From Megaustenia siamemsis (lineage: Eukaryota > Mollusca > Gastropoda > Stylommatophora > Ariophantidae): DNA of 64,000 nucleotides. The position numbers and the translations under genes are program-made. Below, piece by piece: positions 54,105-64,000 of this stretch (position 1 is its first letter; each line of letters opens with the position of its first letter). The notes under the pieces are model-generated. The model was not told the origin of the DNA. It searched no databases and worked only from the letters and a program-made list of their open reading frames with translations. Where the stretch lies: positions 37,085,256 through 37,149,255 of the forward strand of contig JAVIAB010000025.1 in assembly GCA_032433765.1 (NCBI GenBank), read 5' to 3'.

Positions 54105-56035
54105 ACTGTAATAGCCAATTTTTTAGTTGGCTGCGTGGTAGTGTGCCAAGCGTTCGGCTTCTCGTGGCAAGGCGCGGTGCCACTGAGTACGGGTTCGATC
54201 CCACTTCGGACCATATATTGTTCTTCGTTTTTTTCTATTGTTGTTTGTCTGTCAATTTTTCCGAGTGCTAACACATACTTCTTTGTTCATTATTCCCTAT
54301 TATCGCCTCGGAAGTTCCCCATATAATAATATTTATGTATTATTATTTGTACCCAGTTATAATCACTGGGAACTACTATTCGTGCTGTTTCGTCCAATAA
54401 ATGTTTGTCTACAACACAAGTATTCAGCCCTACTGGGAGATACTTGCATTAATAGGAAAGTACAAATATACAATTTATTTCCGGTCTGTGATCGTTACCC
54501 TATGCTATAGTCATTGAGAACGTCATCGTGTAAGACACTACTGCAATAGCCAATTTTTTAGTTGGCTGCGTGGTAGTGTGCCAAGCGTTCGGCTTCTCGT
54601 GGCAAGGCGCGGTGCCACTGAGTACGGGTTCGATCCCACTTCGGACCATATATTGTTCTTCGTTTTTTCTATTGTTGTTTGTCTGTCAATTTTTCCGAGT
54701 GCTAACACATACTTCTTTGTTCTATTATTCCCTATTATCGCCTCGGAAGTTCCCCATATAATAATATTTATGTATTATTATTTGTACCCAGTTATAATCA
54801 CTGGGAACTACTATTCGTGCTGTTTCGTCCAATAAATGTTTGTCTACAACACAAGTATTCAGCCCTACTGGGAGATACTTGCATTAATAGGAAAGTACAA
54901 AATATACAATTTATTTCCGGTCTGTGATCGTTACCCTATGCTATAGTCATTGAGAACGTCATCGTGTAAGACACTACTGCAATAGCCAATTTTTTAGTTG
55001 GCTGCGTGGTAGTGTGCCAAGCGTTCGGCTTCTCGTGGCAAGGCGCGGTGCCACTGAGTACGGGTTCGATCCCACTTCGGACCATATATTGTTCTTCGTT
55101 TTTTTCTATTGTTGTTTGTCTGTCAATTTTTCCGAGTGCTAACACATACTTCTTTGTTCTATTATTCCTATTATCGCCTCGGAAGTTCCCCATATAATAA
55201 TATTTATGTATTATTATTTGACCCAGTTATAATCACTGGGAACTACTATTCGTGCTGTTTCGTCCAATAAATGTTTGTCTACAACACAAGTATTCAGCCC
55301 TACTGGGAGATACTTGCATTAATAGGAAAGTACAAATATACAATTTATTTCCGGTCTGTGATCGTTACCCTATGCTATAGTCATTGAGAACGTCATCGTG
55401 TAAGACACTACTGCAATAGCCAATTTTTTAGTTGGCTGCGTGGTAGTGTGCCAAGCGTTCGGCTTCTCGTGGCAAGGCGCGGTGCCACTGAGTACGGGTT
55501 CGATCCCACTTCGGACCATATATTGTTCTTCGTTTTTTTCTATTGTTGTTTGTCTGTCAATTTTCCGAGTGCTAACACATACTTCTTTGTTCTATTATTC
55601 CCTATTATCGCCTCGGAAGTTCCCATATAATAATATTTATGTATTATTATTTGTACCCAGTTATAATCACTGGGAACTACTATTCGTGCTGTTTCGTCCA
55701 ATAACTGTTTGTCTACAACAAAGTATTCAGCCCTACTGGGAGATACTTGCATTAATAGGAAAGTACAAATATACAATTTATTTCCGGTCTGTGATCGTTA
55801 CCCTATGCTATAGTCATTGAGAACGTCATCGTGTAAGACACTACTGCAATAGCCAATTTTTTAGTTGGCTGCGTGGTAGTGTGCCAAGCGTTCGGCTTCT
55901 CGTGGCAAGGCGCGGTGCCACTGAGTACGGGTTCGATCCCACTTCGGACCATATATTGTTCTTCGTTTTTTTCTATTGTTGTTTGTCTGTCAATTTTTCC
56001 GAGTGCTAACACATACTTCTTTGTTCTATTATTCT
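54105..56035. repeat. Inverted array, right arm: same unit, about 4.4 copies
   Basis: Reverse-complement orientation of the left arm, meeting it at a T10 run (about 54094-54103). It ends inside a unit and continues into CCATCCTATAGAAC of the 43-bp array. Copies differ mainly by one-base indels in homopolymers. Confidence 0.95.
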
Positions 56036-56395
56036 CCATCCTATAGAACATAGAAGGTGCTCATTCACCACGCTAAAGTTACAGACCTGGGTTGAGTGAA
56101 AGTATTTCTGGTCCCAGATGTTCTACAAGAAAGATTACAAAGAATCCCATAATGACTGGAACGTGACATATAAGAATATGGTATAAATGCCCATATGTTG
56201 TCTACTAGCAGCACATTTGTAGGGCATCGCACGCTAGTGCAGCCTTTTGAGCAGAGAAATTCTCCAGTACTCATCTATGGCAGGTAAACATAGAAGCTGT
56301 CACTCCAAGTTGAACTCAAATCTCTTGTCTAGATCTGGGTTGGTAGAGACAATGATTGACTATCTCTAAGGATTAAGAGATTCGCCCAGAAAATA

Positions 56396-56838
56396 GACTT
56401 GTAGTGAGACATATTGCGGGTCGTGTGCAGACTTGTAGTGAGACATATTGCGGGTCGTGTGCAGACTTGTAGTGAGACATATTGCGGGTCGTGTGCAGAC
56501 TTGTAGTGAGACATATTGTGGGTCCTGTGCAGACTTGTAGTGAGACATATTGCGGGTCGTGTGCAGACTTGTAGTAAGACATATTGCGGGTCGTGTGCAG
56601 ACTTGTAGTGAGACATATTGTGGGTCCTGTGCAGACTTGTAGTGAGACATATTGTGGGTCCTGTGCAGACTTGTAGTGAGACATATTGCGGGTCGTGTGC
56701 AGACTTGTAGTGAGACATATTGTGGGTCGTGTGCAGACTTGTAGTGAGACATATTGCGGGTCGTGTGCAGACTTGTAGTGAGACATATTGCGGGTCCTGT
56801 GCAGACTTGTAGTGAGACATATTGCGGGTCGTGTGCAA
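56396..56838. repeat. 34-bp minisatellite, 13 copies
   Basis: Unit contains GACTTGTAGTGAGACATATT and GCGGGTCGTGTGCA, with GCGGGTCGTG or GTGGGTCCTG variants. Minus-strand open frames here come from the array. 56061-56395 shows no gene. Confidence 0.95.
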
Positions 56839-57139
56839 AGTGTGATGACACTACAAGTATAACAGTAACCAATTATCAGACTTTGTAAGTTTATGTTTGT
56901 CCTACATGATGTCTTTGGTTCCAGAGAAACTAAGATCTGAGCCAATAGAAGAACAGAGAGACACTCCAGTAACAAAATGACAAAAGATATATGGCACAGG
57001 CTAAAGATCAAGTGATCACAGGCTGCCGAATCAAGAACAAATCAATAAACTGTTGAATCAATAATTAAATCAAAGGTTGTGTAAATAATAAAGATATATT
57101 CTACTACAGCTACAAACAAGAACACACTTAGCATTTTAT

Positions 57140-57282
57140 AATTGTCATACCATTGTAATTGTCATACCATTGTAATTGTTATACCATTGCAAATGTCATA
57201 CCATTGTAATTGCCATACCATTGTAATTGTCATACCATTGTAATTGTTATACCATTGTAAATGTCATACCATTGTAATTAGC
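57140..57282. repeat. 18-bp minisatellite
   Basis: Unit TGTAATTGTCATACCATT, about eight copies. The surrounding 56840-57780 is AT-rich with no recognisable gene. Confidence 0.9.
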
Positions 57283-57794
57283 AACAGTTCAGATTACAGA
57301 AAAGGACACATAATGGCAATTAGATTTGTTTCTGAAAACAACCTGCCCAAAATAACAAATAAATCAATATATTATGTGTTTACCTTTCCCTTATCAACAT
57401 GTCTTTGATTGACGAAAGTAGATTTAATAAGTCAAACTATTAACTTGATTAAATGCATCAATATAATCATCAAAATAAACGATGAAAGGCTTTCAGTTTT
57501 ATTTTCAGGTTTATAATGGAGTTGTTAAAATGAAACTAGAAAGTTGGAATTGTTTATTTTACTGATGAAACTCACAGACTGAGACTATTATTTATGTTGA
57601 TGTAACCAGTTTGTACTAACAAACTTTAAGTGTTGTAAAAATTTGTTATCAGAAATTAAAAAAATTAACTGTTATAAATTAATGAAATAAAATATATTTA
57701 AATGTTATAAATTAATGAAATAAAATATTCAACCAGGAAAATAATGTTTTGATTATGTGTGTAGACCGTAGAAGAAAATGGAGGAAGAATCTTC

Positions 57795-58168
57795 TTTCCT
57801 TCGTCAATTGCGCTTTTGGTATCGAGTGGAGATATAGTTAGTGGTTTCTTGCTCTTCTATTGGTCTCTTCTGCTGTTATACCTCTGAGTGTTTCTAGTAT
57901 TTTGTTTATCCACCTTTTTTCTTGGTCTGGTGTTCTTGTATCGTTTGTTTGTTCGATTTATTTCTTTGTGTCTTATCATATACCCAAAGCTCTTGATCTG
58001 TTGTGACTTTATGTATTCAATAGCTGGTTCCGTACCTAGTATTTTTGTAACTCTTCATTTCTGATCTTATCTCTCAGGCTGTTTCTTGTCATGCATCTGA
58101 CACATATAATTTCTGTGGTGGATATTTTTCTACAAATTCTTGAGTCTAATGTCTGGCACTGGTAGCAC
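57795..58168 (-). mobile_element. LINE-B 3' fragment with target duplication
   Basis: Matches 43181-43600 (plus strand: TTCATTTCTGATCTTATCTC, CAGGCTGTTTCTTGTCATGC, CTGGCACTGGTAGCAC). A 12-bp duplication, GGAAGAATCTTC, at 57783-57794 and 58169-58180 bounds it, partly overlapping the AAG-type tail. It carries many stops. Confidence 0.8.
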
Positions 58169-58269
58169 GGAAGAATCTTCATTGACATACAAAAGTGAAA
58201 CAGCAAAGAATTTGTAGCTGCAGGAAAGTATTCAAGTTACTTTAAAGCAAAGATAGAAGCTTTCTGAAA

Positions 58270-58905
58270 ACTCTCTTGAAGGAGAAGATTAAAGAAGAAA
58301 GGATTTTGTTCCTCTTAGTTGCTCTGTCAGTAATTGCAGCACTGATGAGTCATGAAATGAAGACCTCAATGATTTTAGAGCAGCATTTTACAAGACCTAT
58401 GAGAGATGCATTAGAACTGTGATGCAGTGGATTCTATCTCACTTCAGTATTCCTGGAAGTGATGAGGCAGACAAGTTGGTAAAGAAAGGTGGCAAATACA
58501 GCATCCAGACACAAGTACAACTTATGGGGGAATCAACAAGGTTTGTCAGGAACAAATGGAATACAGAACACCAGGGCTACCAGAAAAATGATGCTCACTA
58601 CCAGCTCAATAGACAAGGGGGAATCAAGGAGGTTTGTCAGGAACAAATGGGAGACAGAACACCAGGGCTACCAGAAAAATGATGCTCACTACCAGCTCAA
58701 TAGACAAGAACAAGTAACAATGTTTTTTTAGACCCTGAACAAGTCACAACGGATTGAAGTAGCACCTTTTCAACACCCTAAGGATAAGAACCTCTGATGA
58801 ATGTGACTGTGGCACAGGCTGTTGAACATCTGCTACAATCATGGCCAACATGAACAGAGAAAGCTCTTGTGGCCATCACCAGTGCCACACTACAGTAATA
58901 TTTCT
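58270..58905 (+). pseudogene. Non-LTR LINE RNase H and C-terminal remnant
   Basis: MQWILSHFSIPGSDEADKLV matches the RNase H block WIPSHxxIPGNExADxLAK. Downstream, LNRQEQVTMF and, in another frame, MNVTVAQAVEHLLQSWPT resemble the post-RNase H tail (TVEHLLxxCP). Two ~93-bp segments (58524-58616 and 58617-58709) are a tandem duplication. Frameshifts and stops show decay. Confidence 0.75.
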
Positions 58906-60320
58906 CCTCGTTTGTAATTAATTTACTTGCTCAATTATTTCTACAAAAAAGTAGTGTCAAACTCTCATGAACTGGCTTTTCACCATGCTCAAACTGTAGC
59001 AACTTGGACTTGTTTGGTGGATGAATGAGAATCGTATCTCTAAAAATTATGTTGTCCCTTGTGGAAAACAAATGAGAAATTGGGTAATACATGCCACCGT
59101 TCATGCATATCTGCAAATAAAATATGAATTTTTTACACGTAAACTAGGAAACCTGGAAATAGATGGATCCATTGAGAATACCAGATCAAGATGTAATCAA
59201 TAGCATTATCTTAAGCTGCGTAAAGAAAGACTTTTACAGTTCGTGAAAGGAATGAAGATGGGTATTCAAAACATGGCAACCAACTAGTGCAAAACAAAAA
59301 AAAATTAAAATCGTTATTTAAAAAAACAAATAATAATTTTAAAAATTATTTTATTACTCATTTATTATTTATTTGTTTCTTTTATTTTGTATTCTTGGTT
59401 GAAGAATACATCATTTATTTATATGTTTTGTATCCTCTTTATTCTCTATTAATACATAACCTATGGTAAATTATAAATGAAAGATGCTACAAGTGATGTA
59501 AATGACAATGACAGATAAATTATGCTAATTATTACAATTTAAACAGAGCATTGTATTATTTTTAGAATGTCACACAATCATGAAAATAAGAAGGTATATA
59601 TAGAGATCTATTGTGGGTAATATTTTTATTGATTAAAGTCAATATAATGTCATGTGGGAAAATACAAATTGTAATTTAAACAGATGTCAAAGTTGTATAA
59701 AAACATAAAATTGTTTTAATTATGAGCAACATTTTGGAATGTATATTATTTAGCATGTCAGCAACATTGCATAATTTTGTAGCGAATCGCTTGTTATTGC
59801 TGCATAAATGTGCACAATTTATTACGACAAAAGTCTAGCACATGATGTCACATACAATTTTGTTCTGTCCTCCATTGACGCCTCCTACACAATATATTAT
59901 GACAAAGGTTTGGCACATGATGTTAAGTGCACTATTTATTTTATTTTGACAGCATCAGCTACTACGGGCACAGTTTATTTGATCAAAATAAAAACAACTT
60001 TTATGTGCACCATTTCTTATATCAATCAATGACAGTGACAATATGTGACATTCTGTAAACACAGGTGCACAATTTGTTATGTGAAAATTTAATCAATGGT
60101 TATGTTGTGTAGACCTGCAATATAAACATTTTAACAAAATTATACGTGCACAATTTATGAAGGAAAAATAGTTGAATATTTACAGCAGGATAATGTATAA
60201 ACCATACATCATTTGTAAAACTTGCCAAATTATTGGATAAAAAACTGACAGCTTATAATGAGACTGAACTCGTACATCAATAAATTGTAGAAGTGATCAA
60301 ATACCACACAAACTAAATGT
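58906..60320. other. AT-rich stretch without genes
   Basis: No coding region recognised. The motif GTGCACAATTTATTACGACA recurs loosely at about 59810, 59885, 60063 and 60145, so an old diverged repeat is possible. Confidence 0.5.
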
Positions 60321-60324
60321 GTCA

Positions 60325-60630
60325 AAAGTATGATGGGAGACAGTTTGTGGGACAAAATTTGAAGTGAAAAACTAAGAAGACAAGAATCAGCCAACTGGTT
60401 GAATAAAACAAGAAACAGCAAATTAAATGGTTTGACCATGTCTCGAGACAGAAAAAACTGAACAGTTTTTACACAACTATCAACAAAAACTATAATAATA
60501 ATAATTGACAGAGAATATCCTCAAGAAAGATGGGAGTACTAGAAACAAGCAAAAATCTGACAGCAGAAGAAGCAAATCCAAGTGCAAAAGGCTGCAGACT
60601 ATCTCTCCACTTTCAATGTTGAATAGCAAA
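60325..60630 (+). mobile_element. LINE-B degenerate copy
   Basis: Scattered matches to the LINE-B tail: CVKSMMGDSLWDKI, then MGVLETSKNLTAEEANPSAK. The latter corresponds to the segment tandemly amplified at 29200-29625 but is present here once. Confidence 0.65.
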
Positions 60631-60984
60631 TGAGAAAGCAAAGGAATGAGTTAAGAAACTGTCTTTATAACAAATCTTATAAGAATCACACAGAAACAGA
60701 ATGTTAAATAATTGTGTCACTTATTATGGTCTGTAGGGAGTGTAAATATAATTCTTTAGAGCACTGTCAAGAAGTGGCACAAATAAATTTAATTTGGAAG
60801 ACAACATGAGAAAATGATTGGGCATTAACTTTACAAGTGCACGAAATTATGCATCTAACAAAGTTGGAAGAAAGTAGCAGCCATCTCAAAGAAATACACA
60901 GCAAATTGAAACTTCATGTTATTTTGGAAGTTAATTAAACAGCAATAATAAAACAAAATGATGTCCTGATAGACAGTTGGCAGG

Positions 60985-61079
60985 CATAGACTCATTAGAT
61001 AAGATCAAACATCTCACCCAGAATAGAAATAGATGGTGAGAAACACTACATGTCCTATGTGATGTCCAGCAGCATATCA
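60985..61079 (+). mobile_element. LINE-C-like C-terminal remnant
   Basis: LDKIKHLTQNRNRWWETLHVLCD resembles the LAQNRDRWRD ending of LINE-C-type elements. It is short and degenerate. Confidence 0.45.
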
Positions 61080-61094
61080 AGAATCAACCAATAA

Positions 61095-61186
61095 GTAAAA
61101 GTAAAGAGCCCCCGTCACGTCAAGTGGCGTATAGAGAATATGGTGTTAGTAACCATAAATTGTACAGACCTTCAGCACATGATTTT
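61095..61186 (-). mobile_element. SINE1, 5'-truncated copy
   Basis: Only the 3' ~90 bp of SINE1 (plus: AAGTAAAGAGCCCCCGTCAC, GTGGCGTATAGAGAATATGG). A 15-bp target duplication, AGAATCAACCAATAA, is at 61080-61094 and 61187-61201. Confidence 0.92.
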
Positions 61187-61201
61187 AGAATCAACCAATA
61201 A

Positions 61202-62830
61202 AAAAAGCATAATTATGTTCTGATAGGCAATCAAGGCCTAGGATGGTTGCTGGTCAAAAACTTGTCTAGGTGGAGCAGCATTAATTTCAAATTAAAAACA
61301 GAATAAAGAAACAAATTGAAGGCACCACAGATATCCTAAATTATAATTTCTTAGTCACAGCTGTTTGTTTTCATCTCAAAGTGCTAATTTAGTTCTAGTT
61401 TTGGAAATGTTGTTTTCACATCATTTATGGATGAAGATGTCTAGACATTTCCCTTGTTGTTAAAACTGATATTTCATGGAAGTGGTTTCAATCTGTGACA
61501 GCATGTGAAAGATTTTCAGCTGAAGCAGACAGTTATGTCTGAACGGTATTTTAGTGGTTAATGCTCTTAGCAAAAAGATCACAGATCGGCATATCTGAGA
61601 GTCAATAGATGCAATATCCAATTTTTAACCTCAAAAGTTGTTAAATTTGGAGAGACAGCTTCTTCTAATCACTTTGAATGTTCAATAGAAGAAGTAGCAC
61701 ACATGTTTTATCTTCTTGAAGGATCACTATTTACAAAACAACTAAAATATCAGAAACAAACAACTGTGCTGTGCATTTTGTTACACATTGCAAAGATACT
61801 TGGCCCAAAATGAAACTTTTTGTAAATCAAATTTCCAGCCAAAACTGGATGGGCAGAAAGATCTGTTGTAACTTGTGGACAAGTTATAAAACATTTACAA
61901 GTTCATGAAAGAGGAAAAGATTTCAAGCATTTTGAAGTTTATCTTTCATTTTCTTAAAAATATAATTATATTATGTCTGGACATACAACAATGTTGAGAT
62001 GACACTGACAAATGGAAATATGCCAGAAACAGTCAATAATAAGTTGAAATTCTATTCTAAGATTCAAACAACTAATTATTGTAAACACCAACATATAAAA
62101 TAGCAATGTGTATGTTTTTTTATATGGGTGTACAATATGGATACAACGTAACATTCTCCAAAGTTACATTTTTGTACACACGGAAAAACAAAGAAACATA
62201 AACCTGTTATGAGCAACTTAAAGCCAATACTATTTGATACAAAAATAAACATGTCAACAGCAAGCTATTTGTACAAAATAAAATAATTTAGCAAATCTAT
62301 GATAATTGTTGTTCAAAGGCACATTTAAGTACACAAATTTCACTCCAGATTTCTTTCCGTTGATGTGTTCTATATTTTTGATCCACCAGAAATGTGAGAT
62401 GAGCATTTGGAACTGAGAATGACTGATTTTTGTTGGATTATTCTATGGCACAAAAAGGGAGATTAGAAACACAAAATTAAACTAGGTCACTTTTAGAAAG
62501 CATCATGGATGATACTACATTGATTTGTCATGGTCTGCGATATTCCAAAGATTATGAATTTTATTTCCAAAATGGGTTTCTCTTCCTTTCATCTGGATTG
62601 AAAACTACCCCCCCTTGTCTTTCCAAGTTCAAAACCACTATTTACACTGCCCAAAGAATGTGCCCACAATTTCACACAAAGTCTTTTTGGTTGAATTTTG
62701 GAACATCTTCTAGGCCATATTCAGTTGGGATGCTACAATTCTGGTTGGTTTCTCTTCTTCCTGTATGGAAGATGAGTTCCCTTGAAATCATTGAATGTGA
62801 TTAATTGTTGTATCTTATCTTCCTTGTTTG
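61202..62830. other. AT-rich stretch without genes
   Basis: No gene or element recognised on either strand. The short ORFs have no known motifs. Confidence 0.5.
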
Positions 62831-62844
62831 TTTTGTGCTGTCTA

Positions 62845-63069
62845 GTTGTGTTGAGAATGAATGAAGAAAGACTGCCCTATCAGGCAGTCATGGGGAAACC
62901 ATTTGGTAAAAAAAAACAAGGCAGACCAAGAGAATCACTACACAGAACAATTACTAGGAAAGACTCAACCATGGAACTAAGAAACAACCAAGAATTAGCA
63001 GCAAATCGTCAGTCATGGAGAACTATGACTCCCGCTCTATGTGTCTTCTTCGACCCAAGAGGAAAATGA
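62845..63069 (+). mobile_element. LINE C-terminal fragment
   Basis: RMNEERLPYQAVMGKPFGKK, KQGRPRESLHRTITRKDST and LAANRQSWRTMTPALC form the typical extreme C-terminus of an animal non-LTR endonuclease-reverse transcriptase (GRPRES/TW...NRxxWR). The subfamily is not represented elsewhere in the window. Confidence 0.75.
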
Positions 63070-63122
63070 ATGTTTAGTTTGTTGATGAAGACTTAAAGAT
63101 AGAAGCATTCTGCTGTTTACAT

Positions 63123-63235
63123 ATTCTATGGTGGGAATTATTTCTAGCTTTTTTTCTCAGTTTTTCATTTCTGATCTTACCGTTTGGGCTATCTTCTGTC
63201 AAGCATCGAATGCACTTCATCTCGGTAGTTGTTGT
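63123..63235 (-). mobile_element. LINE-B short degenerate fragment
   Basis: Plus-strand TTCTATGGTGGGAATTATTT, TTTCATTTCTGATCTTACC and GCACTTCATCTCGGTAG match 43435-43545 of the LINE-B copy in intron 1. Confidence 0.7.
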
Positions 63236-63472
63236 TTTTTATTATTAGATTTGGAAGACAATATTAGTGCCTTTATTCAATTAGATTATGTAGATATGTC
63301 ATTTACATGAATACATAATTGAAACAAATCATCTACACTAACACAAGCTATTTTCAGTTTAGTTCCTTTGATTTTCAGCTTTTCAATTTCTGATGTCCAA
63401 TCTTTTCATGACATGTTGCCTACAACTATTTATCAGTTCTATTGAGGATTTTGTTGTGTTTTGTTTGTTAGT

Positions 63473-63696
63473 AAAAAAAAAAAAAAGTAAAGTGCCCCAT
63501 CACACCAAGTAGTGTATTGGGAATTTGTGTTAGTGACCATAATTTGTACAGACCTTTGGCACATGATTTTTGGGGTAATGTGTAAATCCAGTACCCATTA
63601 AAGGCTGGGCAAATCTGGAAGCCGTCGATCAGGATCAAACCTGATCTCATGTCCTTTGTAGTCCAGTTCACTAACCACTGAGCTATCATGGATCCC
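63473..63696 (-). mobile_element. SINE1 copy
   Basis: The minus strand has ATAGCTCAGTGGTTAGTGAA and a decayed B box (GGTTTGATCCTG). The internal CCGACCACATTAC segment is shortened. A 14-bp target duplication, TTTTGTTTGTTAGT, is at 63459-63472 and 63697-63710. Confidence 0.92.
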
Positions 63697-63937
63697 TTTT
63701 GTTTGTTAGTCCCAAACTGTTAATGATGAAGCAAATAAAACATAAACTCTGTCTGTAAGTTCACCAGCTGTCCATAACACTGTTGACTCACCGGCAGCAA
63801 TTGCTTACAGAAAGGTATACATAGATGCTTAAGTAATGTCGCATACAAAAAAAAGAGAATATTTTATAGTGATCTCTTCAAACTTCACCTAGTGGGGTGT
63901 AGTAATGTTGTTCATTTCCATTTTCCCCCTAATACAT

Positions 63938-64000
63938 CATGAGTGCCGTCTCCGCATCGAAGGTTGGCTACCATGGAGCGGCATTCCGCTCTGTCACTTG
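63938..64000 (-). mobile_element. LINE 'family E' 3' end, cut by window end
   Basis: CATCATGAGTGCCGTCTCCG, GAAGGTTGGCTACCATGGAG and CATTCCGCTCTGTC match 42126-42220. The element continues beyond the window. Confidence 0.6.

Noticed and set aside
54105..55820. Repeated ~63-126-codon ORFs (VVCQAFGFSWQGAVPL type)
   Set aside because: They lie in every ~434-bp unit, depend on non-ATG starts and cover the tRNA-like segment. Single-base indels break them in other copies.

Overview
The window is animal (metazoan) nuclear DNA, most likely from a lophotrochozoan and probably a gastropod mollusc. This rests on a split gene with GT-AG introns, many truncated non-LTR retrotransposons ending in short tandem tails, tRNA-derived SINEs, and a MEGF/scavenger-receptor-like EGF fragment. 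The species assignment is inference. There are no bacterial operons, rRNA genes or CRISPR arrays.

One host gene explains the coding content. On the minus strand, between 43935 (ATG) and 14175 (stop), nine exons join in phase into a 534-residue protein that I identify as TMEM143, a mitochondrial two-pass membrane protein of the DUF3754 family. The exons total only 1,605 bp of a 29.8-kb span. I placed every junction by hand from GT/AG dinucleotides, codon phase and recall of the vertebrate protein.

Almost everything else is repetitive. Tandem arrays with periods of about 16 to 435 bp make up roughly 40 % of the window by my rough sum, and they occupy most introns and both flanks. Interspersed elements are: (i) RTE/BovB-like LINE 3' ends with (GAT)n tails ('RTE-A'); (ii) a second LINE with an AAG-rich tail ('LINE-B'); (iii) a third with an (ATAG)n tail ('LINE-C'); (iv) two RNase H remnants; and (v) at least five SINE-like families, several with perfect target-site duplications.

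Layout: 1-8 kb flank of minisatellites; 9.5-10.7 kb SINE with an expanded internal repeat; 11-13.8 kb minisatellites and a SINE; 14.2-43.9 kb TMEM143 with its repeat-filled introns, including a GPCR fragment at 27.5-27.9 kb and a 90-bp array grown from a LINE-C tail; 44.1-47.6 kb a nest of RTE copies, an EGF fragment and a second copy of the element beside the GPCR fragment; 48.4-50 kb a 29-bp array; 50.4-51.5 kb a long-TIR element and two SINEs; 51.8-56.8 kb minisatellites enclosing a 3.5-kb inverted array; 57-64 kb AT-rich DNA with decayed LINEs and SINEs.

The main theme is that several tandem arrays start inside identifiable elements (LINE C-termini, SINE bodies, exon-intron borders). The most unusual structure is a two-copy unit in which a gene 3' fragment, a GATATGAG-type minisatellite and a shared ~330-bp block lie in the same order and orientation, with a different gene fragment in each copy.
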